Shown here piece by piece: positions 1-7,993 of a stretch of DNA of 64,000 nucleotides (within the stretch, counting starts at the first letter, position 1; the number at the start of each line of letters is the position of its first letter). The notes beneath the pieces are model-generated. The model did no database searches and was not told the DNA's origin. It was given only the letters and a program-made list of their open reading frames with translations. The DNA is taken from positions 905,318 to 969,317 of the forward strand of contig NZ_JAMTCQ010000009.1 of the NCBI RefSeq assembly GCF_024171895.1, read 5' to 3'. A program made the translations under genes and the position numbers. The DNA comes from Prauserella halophila (GTDB lineage Bacteria > Actinomycetota > Actinomycetes > Mycobacteriales > Pseudonocardiaceae).

Positions 1-1
1 C

Positions 2-1390
2 GACGTGAACGCCCGGTTCTACGACGGCAAGCCGGTGTCGGGGGACGTGCTCGGCTCCTCGCCGGTCTTCCACAACTGGGGCGCGCCCACGTTCGACCGG
101 ACGATCTCGGCCGACTTCCCGGCGCTGGACGTCGCCGTCGTCGGCAGTGGGCCCGCGGGGATGTACGCGGTCGAGGACCTGCTCCTGCACACGAGCGCAC
201 GGGTCACGCTGATCGACCGGCTTGACGTCGCGGGCGGGCTGATCCGGTTCGGCGTCGCGCCGGACCATCCGTCGACCAAGGGGATCGACGAGACGTTCGC
301 GCGCTACCGCGAACACCCGCGGCTGACGCTGCGGCTCGGCGTCGAGGTCGGCAAGGACGTCACGGTCGACGAACTGGCCGCCAAGCACGACGCCGTGATC
401 TACGCCGTCGGCGCGTCGTCGGCGCGGTCGCTGGGCATCGAAGGGGAGCAGCTGCCCGGCAGCGTCGCCGCGACCGACGTCGTGTCCTGGTACAACGGCC
501 ACCCCGACACGGGTCGTTCGGATGCGGGGCTCGACCTGTCGTCGGAACGCGTGGTGCTCATCGGCAACGGCAACGTGGCACTCGACGTCGCGCGCATCCT
601 GTCCAGCGATCCCGACGGGCTCGAGACCACGTCGATCTCGCGGGAGGCGCTGGCGCGGCTGCGGTCGAGTTCGGTGCGCGAGGTGGTGTTGCTGGCCAGA
701 AGGGGGCCGGAACACGCCGCCTACACCGAGCCGGAACTGCTGGCGCTGACCCGGCACCCCGACTTCGACGTGGTCGTCGATGCGCACGACGAGCGCGTGG
801 CCAAGGCGATCAACGCCGCAGCGCCGGGGCAGAACGCCGCAGCGCCGGGGGAGAACGCGGCAGCGCCGGGGGAGAACGCGGCAGCGCCGGGGGAGAACGC
901 GGCAGCGCCGGGGGAGAACGCGGCAGCGCCGGGGGAGAAGGCGCGGCTGTTGCAGGATGTCGCGCAGGAACACGTCGACTGGTCGGCGCCGCCCGTGGGG
1001 GGTCGGCGCCGGATCGTGCTGCGGTTCCACTCCTCGCCGCTGGAGGTGCTCGGCGGGGACCGGGTGTCCGGACTGCGAACGAGCGGGGCGGAGGCCGACG
1101 TCGATATGCCCGCGGGCATGGTCGTGCGGGCCGTCGGATACCGCGGCGTCGGGGTGCCGGGGCTGCCGTTCGACGAGGCGACGGGCACCGTCCCGAACAC
1201 GGCGGGCCGGGTCGACGGCCGCGACGGCACCTACGTCGTGGGGTGGATCAAGCGCGGCCCGTCCGGCGGGATCGGTGCGAACAAGACGTGTGCGCAGGAG
1301 ACCGTCGCCGCGCTGCTGGACGACGTCCGCAGTAACCAGGTGCAGGCAAGGAAGCCGCGGAAACGGATGGGCCTGCTCCGCCGGTCCTGA
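2..1390 (+). CDS. FAD-dependent ferredoxin-NADP+ reductase-like oxidoreductase (probably cut at its 5' end by the window edge)
   Basis: The protein resembles actinobacterial FprA/FprB-type ferredoxin-NADP+ reductases, which pass electrons between NADPH, FAD and ferredoxin. An FAD-binding GSGPAG motif lies near residue 48, FGVAPDHPSTKGID near 82, an NADP-binding GNGNVALDVARI near 188, and a closing VGWIKRGPSGGIGANK segment near 415. A GTG lies at base 5, but the frame is open to the window edge and about 40 residues precede the FAD motif, so an upstream domain (for example ferredoxin, as in FprB) may be missing. Residues ~270-311 are six tandem copies of the heptad NAAAPG(E/Q), absent from the FprA sequence I remember. 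It ends 240 bases before the methanol dehydrogenase on the same strand. Family confidence is high; the redox partner is unknown. Confidence 0.85.
   Translation, partial: DVNARFYDGKPVSGDVLGSSPVFHNWGAPTFDRTISADFPALDVAVVGSGPAGMYAVEDLLLHTSARVTLIDRLDVAGGLIRFGVAPDHPSTKGIDETFARYREHPRLTLRLGVEVGKDVTVDELAAKHDAVIYAVGASSARSLGIEGEQLPGSVAATDVVSWYNGHPDTGRSDAGLDLSSERVVLIGNGNVALDVARILSSDPDGLETTSISREALARLRSSSVREVVLLARRGPEHAAYTEPELLALTRHPDFDVVVDAHDERVAKAINAAAPGQNAAAPGENAAAPGENAAAPGENAAAPGENAAAPGEKARLLQDVAQEHVDWSAPPVGGRRRIVLRFHSSPLEVLGGDRVSGLRTSGAEADVDMPAGMVVRAVGYRGVGVPGLPFDEATGTVPNTAGRVDGRDGTYVVGWIKRGPSGGIGANKTCAQETVAALLDDVRSNQVQARKPRKRMGLLRRS
812..937 (+). repeat. Six in-frame 21 bp tandem repeats (NAAAPGE) inside the FAD reductase
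   Basis: Six consecutive 21-base units run from 812 to 937. The last four are identical and the first two differ by one or two bases. They encode Asn-Ala-Ala-Ala-Pro-Gly-Glu, with Gln in the first unit. The near identity suggests recent slippage expansion in a surface loop between the NADP-binding and C-terminal FAD parts of the enzyme. Confidence 0.95.
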
Positions 1391-1630
1391 CGGGCCGCAA
1401 CATCCTTCTCTGCGAACGGCATCGCTGTGCGTGTCACGGCGGTGCCGTTCGTCGTCCGTCGCGGCACGTGCCCGCGAGCGGAGACCTGACCGAACGGATG
1501 GGGCGGCTTCCTCTCCCACGGGGGCGTTCTACCTCCGCCGGTGAGCGGTTTCGGCCTCGGACCCTTGGGCCGGGAGTGATCGCGACCATAGCTTCGGCGT
1601 GGTACGTGTCACGACGGAAAGGGTCAGCCA

Positions 1631-2923
1631 ATGCAGGTCGACGAACTTCTCAAGCCGTTTCCCCTCAAGGAATTCCATCCGATTCCGCGAGCGCTGCTGG
1701 GCCCCGGCTCGCACGAGATGATCGGCCCCGAAGCCCTGAAGATCGGGATGCGCAGGCCGCTGGTGATGACCTCCGGACTGCGCGGCACCGACATCGTGAA
1801 CAAGCTCGTCGAGTCGCTGAAGTACCACGGGCTCGAACCGTCCGTGTACGACAAGGTGGAGTCCAACCCCAAGGACTACAACGTGATGGACTCCGTCGCG
1901 ATCTATCAGCAGGACGGTTGCGACGGCTTCATCTCGATCGGCGGCGGTTCCTCCCACGACGCGTGCAAGGGCGCGCGGATCTCGGTGGCGCACGACGGAC
2001 GCAACGTGAACGAGTTCGAAGGCTTCAGCAAGTCGGAGAATCCGAAGAACCCGCCGCACATCGCCGTGTCGACCACAGCGGGCACGGGTTCGGAGACGTC
2101 CTGGGCGTACGTCATCACCGACACCACGACGGATCCGGCCAACCCGCACAAGTACGTCGCGTTCGACGACCATTCGGTCGTCACGCTCGCGGTCGACGAC
2201 CCGGTGCTGTACTACGAGTGCCCTTCCCACTTCACCGCGCAGTGCGGCTTCGACGTGCTGGCGCACGCCTCCGAGCCGTACGTGTCCAGGTTGGACTTCA
2301 CGCCGTCGCTCGGCAGTGCGCTGTTCTCGGCCGAGCTGGTCGGTGAGCACCTGCGCACGGCGACGTGGCACGCAGACAACCTGCCCGCCCGCGAGGGCAT
2401 GATGTACGCCCAGTACACCGCGGGACAGGCCTTCAACTCCGGTGGTCTCGGCGTCGTCCACTCGATCTCGCACGCGGTGAGCGCGTTCTACGACACCCAC
2501 CACGGCCTCAACAACGCGATCGCACTGCCGCGTGTGTGGGCGTGGAACCTGCCCGTGGCGTACAAGCGCTACGCCCGGCTGGCCGGGGCGCTGGGCGTGG
2601 ACACCACGGGAATGAACGACGTGAAGGCGGCCGACGCGGCCGTGGCGGCGGCGATCCGGCTGCTGCGCGACGTGGGCATCACGGAGCGGTTCACCGACAT
2701 CACCCAGGACACCCACCCGAAGAACCGCCTCGGCACCGGTCCCACCGAGTTCTACAAGAAGGCCTCGACGATCAAGGGCGACGCGGCCGACGTGGACCGG
2801 GTGTCCAACCACATCCTCGGCGACGCCTGCACACCGGGCAATCCGAAGGAGACGACGTTCGAGACCGTGCGGCCGGTGGTCGAGCACTGCTTCAACGGCG
2901 ACCTCGACGACCTCATCTCCTGA
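1631..2923 (+). CDS. mno: NDMA-dependent methanol dehydrogenase (mycofactocin-linked Fe-type alcohol dehydrogenase)
   Basis: A 430-residue group III (iron-type) alcohol dehydrogenase, very close to the NDMA-dependent methanol oxidoreductases (Mno/Mdo) of Amycolatopsis, Rhodococcus and Mycolicibacterium. These oxidise methanol and other primary alcohols to aldehydes using tightly bound NAD that is reoxidised by mycofactocin. Visible features are the nucleotide-binding SIGGGSSHDACKGAR near residue 97 and the metal-binding FDVLAHASEPYVS and HSISHAVSAF...THHG segments. GAAAGGG lies 7 bases before the ATG. The next genes (MoxR ATPase, VWA protein, MftM-like methyltransferase) follow on the same strand, as I recall for the M. 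smegmatis mno locus. Mycofactocin biosynthesis genes mftA-F are not in the window. The exact alcohol range cannot be read from the sequence. Confidence 0.9.
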   Translation: MQVDELLKPFPLKEFHPIPRALLGPGSHEMIGPEALKIGMRRPLVMTSGLRGTDIVNKLVESLKYHGLEPSVYDKVESNPKDYNVMDSVAIYQQDGCDGFISIGGGSSHDACKGARISVAHDGRNVNEFEGFSKSENPKNPPHIAVSTTAGTGSETSWAYVITDTTTDPANPHKYVAFDDHSVVTLAVDDPVLYYECPSHFTAQCGFDVLAHASEPYVSRLDFTPSLGSALFSAELVGEHLRTATWHADNLPAREGMMYAQYTAGQAFNSGGLGVVHSISHAVSAFYDTHHGLNNAIALPRVWAWNLPVAYKRYARLAGALGVDTTGMNDVKAADAAVAAAIRLLRDVGITERFTDITQDTHPKNRLGTGPTEFYKKASTIKGDAADVDRVSNHILGDACTPGNPKETTFETVRPVVEHCFNGDLDDLIS

Positions 2924-3009
2924 GTCGCTTGTCGTTCAGCCACGGGTGTTCCGCGGCGGCCCGCCGCACCGCGGAACACCCGTGCCCAGGCCGAAAGGTG
3001 TTTTCCCGC

Positions 3010-4221
3010 GTGAGCTCACGAAACGGTCACCGCCCCCATTCCTTCTCCTCCGTCGGCGAGGTCACCTCGCTGCTCTCCGACGTCGGCTATCTCGCCGACC
3101 GTCCACTCGCGACCACCGTCTACCTGCAGGACCAGCTGGGCAAACCGCTGCTGCTGGAAGGTCCCGCCGGGGTCGGCAAAACCGAGCTCGCCAAGGCGCT
3201 CGCCGCCGCGACGGGCAGACGGCTGTTGCGCCTGCAGTGCTACGAGGGCCAGGACGAGACGAAAGCCCTCTACGAGTGGGACTACGGCAAGCAGATGCTG
3301 TACACGCAGATCCTGCGGGAGAAGATCGGGCAGGTGGTCGCCGACGCCGACGATCTGCCGTCGGCCGTCGAGGCGATCGGCCGGCACGACAACGTGTTCT
3401 TCTCCGAGCGGTTTCTCGCGGAGCGGCCGCTGCTGCGCGCCGTGCGCTCCCCCGAACCAGTGGTGCTGCTGATCGACGAGGTCGACCGCGCCGACGAGGC
3501 ACTCGAAGCGGTGCTGCTCGAGCTGCTGGCCGAGTACCAGGTGTCGGTTCCCGAACTCGGGACCTTCACCGCGGAGCATGTGCCGTACGTGGTGCTGACC
3601 TCCAACAACACCCGCGACCTGTCGGCGGCGCTGAAACGGCGCTGTCTGCACCTGTCGCTGGACTACCCGTCGGCCGAGCGGGAACTGGACATCATCCGGT
3701 CGAAGAGCACCGGCCTGCCCGAGGCGGTCGCGACCCATTTGGTCGACGTGGTGCGGGAGCTGCGGCAGCAGGGGATGCGCAAGCCGCCCGGCATTTCCGA
3801 GGCGCTCGACTGGGCACGGACGCTCGCGGTGCTCGGGGCGTCCGAACCGGACACCGAACTGCTGACGGACACGATCTCGGTGGTGGCCAAGTACGACCGT
3901 GACGTCGAGCGGGCCATGCGGGTACTGCGTGATTCGAGCGAACGCCGTGATTCGAGCGAACTGCAGGAGCAGGGTGATCCGGGTCGGATCGGCAACGATC
4001 GGGGGGCGCCGGGCGAGGGGGAGCGGCGCGCGCCCGTCCCCGGTGTCGATCCCGACGACGAGCCGGCGGGCGCCGCGTTGCGTGCCGCACGGGACACGCC
4101 CGGCAGGCACGGGGCCGGCTACTACGGCGAGAGCACCGACGGCCCCGCACCGCGGCGGCCGGTGAGCAGCAGTCAGGGTGAACGTTCGTTCGCGGCCAAT
4201 CACGGCCGTGGCAAGCGATAG
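3010..4221 (+). CDS. MoxR-family AAA+ ATPase, probable alcohol dehydrogenase maturation or activation factor
   Basis: A 403-residue MoxR-type AAA+ protein. Walker A GPAGVGKTEL lies near residue 52, Walker B VLLIDEVDRAD near 153, and the sensor-like LTSNNTRDLSAALKRRC near 197. MoxR ATPases work with VWA proteins as metal-insertion or activation chaperones (methanol dehydrogenase, CO dehydrogenase); the VWA partner follows nine bases later. The GTG at 3010 was chosen because homology begins just after it and GAAAGG lies 11 bases upstream; the frame is open much further back but overlaps mno. The C-terminal ~100 residues are low complexity, with an 18 bp tandem duplication (RDSSER/RDSSEL, ~3929-3964) and a Gly/Arg/Glu-rich tail. 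The role with Mno or the second dehydrogenase is inferred from context. Confidence 0.88.
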   Translation: MSSRNGHRPHSFSSVGEVTSLLSDVGYLADRPLATTVYLQDQLGKPLLLEGPAGVGKTELAKALAAATGRRLLRLQCYEGQDETKALYEWDYGKQMLYTQILREKIGQVVADADDLPSAVEAIGRHDNVFFSERFLAERPLLRAVRSPEPVVLLIDEVDRADEALEAVLLELLAEYQVSVPELGTFTAEHVPYVVLTSNNTRDLSAALKRRCLHLSLDYPSAERELDIIRSKSTGLPEAVATHLVDVVRELRQQGMRKPPGISEALDWARTLAVLGASEPDTELLTDTISVVAKYDRDVERAMRVLRDSSERRDSSELQEQGDPGRIGNDRGAPGEGERRAPVPGVDPDDEPAGAALRAARDTPGRHGAGYYGESTDGPAPRRPVSSSQGERSFAANHGRGKR

Positions 4222-4230
4222 GCCGCGGCC

Positions 4231-5730
4231 GTGCTGACCGGACTGCACCGGTTCGTCGCGCTGCTGCGCAGTGCGGGCCTGCGGATCTCGTCGGTCGAGG
4301 TCGTCGACGCCGCCCGCTGCGTGGCCGGCCCGGCGATGCTCGGCGACCGCGAGCTCTTCCGGGAGGGACTGCGCTGCGCGCTGGTCAAGGACCACCGTGA
4401 CACCGCGACGTTCGACGAACTCTTCGACGTCTTCTTCGCCGTCGTCCGCTTCGGCGAGGAACCCGGCGACGGCCGCAGCGACACCGGGGTGCCCGCGTTG
4501 CTCGACGACTTCACGATCGCCGAGGAGGCGGGCCAGCGCCCGCCACGGGCCGACATGGAAAGCCCCGATGCCGACCTCGGCGATCTGTTCGACGAGGACG
4601 ACCTCATCGAGCGCTACAGCCCGCACCCCGAGCTCAACCCGATCGTGCTCGACAACGAGACCGACGACGAACTGGTGTTCTCCCAGCAGGACGTGTCCAC
4701 CATGGACGGTTCGAACGAGGTGCTGCTGGAGATCGACCGCAGCCACGGCGTCGCGCCCGGCGAGCTCGGCAAAGCCCAAGGCACACCGGTGGAGGCCACG
4801 CTCAGCCTCGCCGAACAGGACGCGCTGCTGAACTGGTTGGAGGGCAGCGGAGCCGGGGAGGACGACGCGGGTGACGAGACCGATGCGGCGATGCTGCGGT
4901 CCGACCTGGGTGAGCAGGCCCTCGCCCGGCTGCCGGAGGCGCTGCGGCGTCACCTCGAACACCTGATGCGGCTGGAGCAGTCGGTCGCGGAGGACCGCGC
5001 CGGGCGTGACCGCGGCGATGACCGGGGCCACGAGGAGCTGGAGGACGCGCTGCGCACGATCGTGGCTTCGCTGCGCGGTGCCGTGACGCACCGCAAACGG
5101 CCCGCGTCGCGCGGCCGGGTCGATCCGGCCCGCACGATGCGCCGGAACCTGCGCTACGACGGCGTGCCGTTCCGGCCGGTCACCGTCGACCAGCGGGAGG
5201 ACAAACCGCGGCTCGTCGTGCTCGCCGATGTGAGCCTGTCCGTGCGCGCCACGGCCGGCTTCACACTGCACCTGCTGTACGGGCTGCACGACCTGTTCTC
5301 CTCGGTGCGCTCCTATGCGTTCGTCGCCGAGATCGCGGAGATCACCGGCCTGTTCGCCGAGCAGCGGATCGACCAGGCACTGGAGACGCTGTTCCGGGGC
5401 GACGTCATCGACGTCGATGCCAACTCCGACTACGGCTCGGTGTTCGGCGCGTTCCTCGACGAGCATCCCGCCGCGGTGAACCGCAGGACCACCGTGCTGG
5501 TGCTGGGGGACGGGCGGGGCAACGGCAACGATCCGAACCTCGGTGCGTTCGAGGAGATCGCACGCAAGGCGAGGGACGTGCTGTGGCTTACCCCCGAGCC
5601 ACGCCATTCGTGGGGCCTGGGTGCGTGCGACCTGCCGGACTACGCCGAGCACTGCAGCCGGGTGCGCGTCGTGCGTGACGTCGCCGGGCTGGAGAACGCC
5701 GCGCGAGACCTGCCGGCGGCAGTTCGATGA
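4231..5730 (+). CDS. VWA-domain protein (CoxE-like), partner of the MoxR ATPase
   Basis: A 499-residue protein whose C-terminal third is a von Willebrand factor A domain of the CoxE type. The MIDAS motif DVSLS (DxSxS) sits near residue 333, followed by TLHLLYGLHDLFSSV and DYGSVFGAFLDEH, where later MIDAS ligands are expected. The first ~160 residues are helical, followed by an acidic stretch (DADLGDLFDEDD). MoxR/VWA pairs are known to mature or activate metalloenzymes. The gene starts with GTG nine bases after moxR and its stop overlaps the next ATG (ATGA at 5727), so the three genes are probably co-translated. The client is inferred to be Mno or the Fe-type dehydrogenase at 14.2 kb. Confidence 0.85.
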   Translation: MLTGLHRFVALLRSAGLRISSVEVVDAARCVAGPAMLGDRELFREGLRCALVKDHRDTATFDELFDVFFAVVRFGEEPGDGRSDTGVPALLDDFTIAEEAGQRPPRADMESPDADLGDLFDEDDLIERYSPHPELNPIVLDNETDDELVFSQQDVSTMDGSNEVLLEIDRSHGVAPGELGKAQGTPVEATLSLAEQDALLNWLEGSGAGEDDAGDETDAAMLRSDLGEQALARLPEALRRHLEHLMRLEQSVAEDRAGRDRGDDRGHEELEDALRTIVASLRGAVTHRKRPASRGRVDPARTMRRNLRYDGVPFRPVTVDQREDKPRLVVLADVSLSVRATAGFTLHLLYGLHDLFSSVRSYAFVAEIAEITGLFAEQRIDQALETLFRGDVIDVDANSDYGSVFGAFLDEHPAAVNRRTTVLVLGDGRGNGNDPNLGAFEEIARKARDVLWLTPEPRHSWGLGACDLPDYAEHCSRVRVVRDVAGLENAARDLPAAVR

Positions 5731-6731
5731 CCAGTCCGTTGCAGGACCGTGCCCACACCGCCCCGCTCAACCACACTGCCCCGCTCGACCACGCTGCTCC
5801 GGTCGACGATGCTGCCCCGATCGGCCGCGCTGTTCTGGCTGACGACACGGCCTCGCTCGACCCGCTGGCGCCGTGCTCGCCGGGCGAGTATCGCGACGAG
5901 CGGGTCCGGGTGGTGCACCGCGGCGGCGGGCTGCCGGGGAGCCCGCTCGGGCCGGTCGTCGCGCGCACCCCGCACTTCCGGCTGCACGGGGGTGAGGCGC
6001 GGCTGGTCGTGAGCCACCGGCTCGGCCGCGGCGACGTCGACGATGCGCTGACGGCCCTGCTCGTCGAGGAGCTGTTCCGCCCCGGCCTCGTGGCCGAGCA
6101 GGAGCTGTTCGAGCGGGTCGTTGTCGGACTCGTCCGCTCGACCGTTCCCGGCGGGCTCGCGGCGTGGCGGACCTTCTACCGCACCACACTCGCGCGCCTG
6201 CGCACACCGGCACGCGGTCCCGCAGGCGGGCTGGCTCCGGTGTACGAGTACGCGCGGAGGCTCGTGCCACCGGGCCGGGTGCTCGACCTCGGTTCGTGCT
6301 TCGGTTTCTTCCCGCTGCTACTCGCGGCCGAGCCGGGGTATGCGGTGACCGCGTCCGACGTCGTGGCGGGCAGCATGCGGCTGCTGTCGCGGATCGCCGG
6401 CGCCGAAGGAGTCCCGCTGTCGACGCTGGCCTGCGATGCGGCCTCGGTGCCGCTGCGCGGCGGCGCGGCCGACACCGTGACCGTGCTGCACCTGCTGGAG
6501 CATCTCGACCCCGACGCCGGGGCGGCCGTGCTGGCCGAGGCGATACGGCTCGCGGCCCGCCGGGTGGTCGTCGCCGTGCCGTTCGAGGACGAACCGGACG
6601 CCTGCTTCGGTCACGTGCGCCGATTCGACCGTGCCGAACTGGTCCGCCTGGGAACCCGTACGGGCCTGCCGTTCACCGTGGCCGAACACCACGGCGGCTG
6701 GCTCGTCGTCGAGACCGCACCCGGCGCGTGA
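5727..6731 (+). CDS. mftM: Class I SAM-dependent methyltransferase, probable mycofactocin-glycan methylase MftM
   Basis: A 334-residue methyltransferase with the SAM-binding VLDLGSCFGFFPLLLA near residue 185 and post-motif LHLLEHLDPDAGAAVLAEA near 254. The locus order (mno, ATPase, VWA, methyltransferase, two-component pair, second Fe-alcohol dehydrogenase) matches, from memory, M. smegmatis MSMEG_6236-6242. There MftM (MSMEG_6237) methylates the oligosaccharide of the redox cofactor mycofactocin. The assignment therefore rests on family resemblance plus synteny. The first ~40 residues are a degenerate hexapeptide repeat (HTAPLN, HTAPLD, HAAPVD, DAAPIG, RAVLAD), which is probably not part of the fold. 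Its last 33 bases recur at 10976, 4.3 kb downstream. Confidence 0.78.
   Translation: MTSPLQDRAHTAPLNHTAPLDHAAPVDDAAPIGRAVLADDTASLDPLAPCSPGEYRDERVRVVHRGGGLPGSPLGPVVARTPHFRLHGGEARLVVSHRLGRGDVDDALTALLVEELFRPGLVAEQELFERVVVGLVRSTVPGGLAAWRTFYRTTLARLRTPARGPAGGLAPVYEYARRLVPPGRVLDLGSCFGFFPLLLAAEPGYAVTASDVVAGSMRLLSRIAGAEGVPLSTLACDAASVPLRGGAADTVTVLHLLEHLDPDAGAAVLAEAIRLAARRVVVAVPFEDEPDACFGHVRRFDRAELVRLGTRTGLPFTVAEHHGGWLVVETAPGA
5754..5843 (+). repeat. Five degenerate 18 bp in-frame repeats at the mftM N terminus
   Basis: Five consecutive 18-base units encode HTAPLN, HTAPLD, HAAPVD, DAAPIG and RAVLAD. The first two are nearly identical and later units decay. They sit between the start codon and the conserved part of the methyltransferase. 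Confidence 0.85.
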
Positions 6732-6732
6732 G
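6700..6732 (+). repeat. Direct repeat copy 1: 3' end of mftM
   Basis: The last codons of mftM (LVVETAPGA, stop, one following base) form a 33 bp stretch that recurs in the same orientation at 10976-11008 with three mismatches. The two copies bracket the Lrp-AbgT-M20 module. Confidence 0.85.
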
Positions 6733-6763
6733 AACCGTCCTGGATCGCGGCGGCGCAGGAGGC

Positions 6764-7780
6764 TCATTCCTGGAAAACAGGGGTGGGCTCGGCGAATCGT
6801 TCGGAATCGTCGAGTCGATGTCCCATGTACTTGATCATTCGTAGCCGCAGGGATCTGTCGGTGATGCGCAGTCCAGGGAGCTGGGCTGTGAGCACCTGTT
6901 CCACCCGGGGAAGATCGGTCACTGCATGCAGCCAGAGGACCAGCAGGATGTTGTCCGGGCCGGCGACTGTGGCGCCGAACCGCAGCTCCGGAACACAGTC
7001 CCCTGCGGCGGTCCAGCTGTCGGCGATCGCGTCGACATCGGCGATGCCCCAGAGCACCGCGGAGTAGGGCCAGCCGACGTACTGCCGCGCGATGTCGCAG
7101 CGCAGGCCGACGGCTTCCGCTCTGAGTAGGCGGTTGACTTGCCGCGCCGCCGTGGACGGGCTGATGTCGAGGTCGCGCGCGAGTTCGGCGTAGGTGGCCC
7201 GGCCGTTGGCGCGGAGCCGGGCGATGACGGCACGATCCAGCTCGGTCAGCGGCCTTGCCACCTCAGCACCGGAGCCCGCTGGGCCCGCCAGCGCCGTCAG
7301 TTGGTTTCGCCGCTTCGGCGACAACGCGCGGACATGCCAGCGGTGGGCTTCGTAGGGAATGCTGGTCATGGCATACAGGCGATAGCTGAGAACGTCGGGG
7401 AAGGTGCTGAGGTAGCCCAGCGTGTAGTCGGCCAGGTCCGGGGCGCCGAGCACGGTGAGCGCGAGCTGGTGCGTGCCCGAGGTGATCTCCACTGTCAGTG
7501 TCCTCGGGTCGGCGGCGATGGCCTGTGCCGAATTGAGCACCTCGCCGTTGCGGCAGGTGAGCTCGATCCTGCTGACGTGTTGCTCGGCGAGCCTGCTCTG
7601 CCGGGGGAACGCGGTGATCCGCGCGATGCCGTCGGTCGTCAGGCGGTGCCAGCGCCGAGCGAGGGCGGTCGCGTCGCGTTCCAGTACACCGGACAGGTCT
7701 GCCCAGGACGCCCGAGGCGCGATCTGCAGGGCGTTGAGCAGTTCCAGGTCATCCTCGACCAATGAGACGGAATCCTGCAT
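6764..7780 (-). CDS. Lrp/AsnC-type transcriptional regulator with two helix-turn-helix halves
   Basis: A 338-residue protein made of two Lrp/AsnC-like halves. A first HTH-like segment (LELLNALQIAPRASWADLSGVL, read in part) lies near residues 10-35. A second, typical AsnC HTH (LDRAVIARLRANGRATYAEL) lies near 185, followed by a ligand-binding-like C-terminal half. GGAGAA lies 5 bases before the chosen ATG; the longer open frame upstream has no RBS and runs over the divergent transporter gene. The gene is divergent from abgT across 213 bases, so it is likely the local regulator, probably responding to an amino-acid-like or amidated substrate. That ligand is inferred only. Confidence 0.85.
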   Translation of the reverse strand: MQDSVSLVEDDLELLNALQIAPRASWADLSGVLERDATALARRWHRLTTDGIARITAFPRQSRLAEQHVSRIELTCRNGEVLNSAQAIAADPRTLTVEITSGTHQLALTVLGAPDLADYTLGYLSTFPDVLSYRLYAMTSIPYEAHRWHVRALSPKRRNQLTALAGPAGSGAEVARPLTELDRAVIARLRANGRATYAELARDLDISPSTAARQVNRLLRAEAVGLRCDIARQYVGWPYSAVLWGIADVDAIADSWTAAGDCVPELRFGATVAGPDNILLVLWLHAVTDLPRVEQVLTAQLPGLRITDRSLRLRMIKYMGHRLDDSERFAEPTPVFQE

Positions 7781-7993
7781 TTGCTTCTCCCAGTGAGCTG
7801 GATTCCAGCTGTCGAGCTGCGTTACCTCGGCGGAACCATACCGTCTGTGCCGCCTGGAACGCCGTGCGAACCAACGTCGGTCCAGGTAGACGGGGCCCAC
7901 CGATCGTGGGCCCCACCACGGGCGATGCCGCAGGGGATCGCGGCGACCCCCGAGCGTCGCCATACCGCTTTCCGCTCGATGATGAGGCTGCAG
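7781..7993. promoter_or_regulatory. Divergent intergenic region between the Lrp regulator and abgT
   Basis: 213 bases separate the two divergent starts and must contain both promoters and any regulator site. I see no convincing -35/-10 pair or palindrome by eye. A TGAGG six bases before 7994 is the only clear ribosome-binding site on the plus strand. Confidence 0.5.

Noticed and set aside
812..937. Tandem array considered as CRISPR or a regulatory array
   Set aside because: It lies in frame within a gene, encodes a clean heptapeptide repeat, and has no spacers.
3016..5652. An 878-codon minus-strand frame opposite the MoxR and VWA genes
   Set aside because: It is a compositional shadow: Arg/His/Gln-rich, no motifs, and the plus strand codes for well-defined families.
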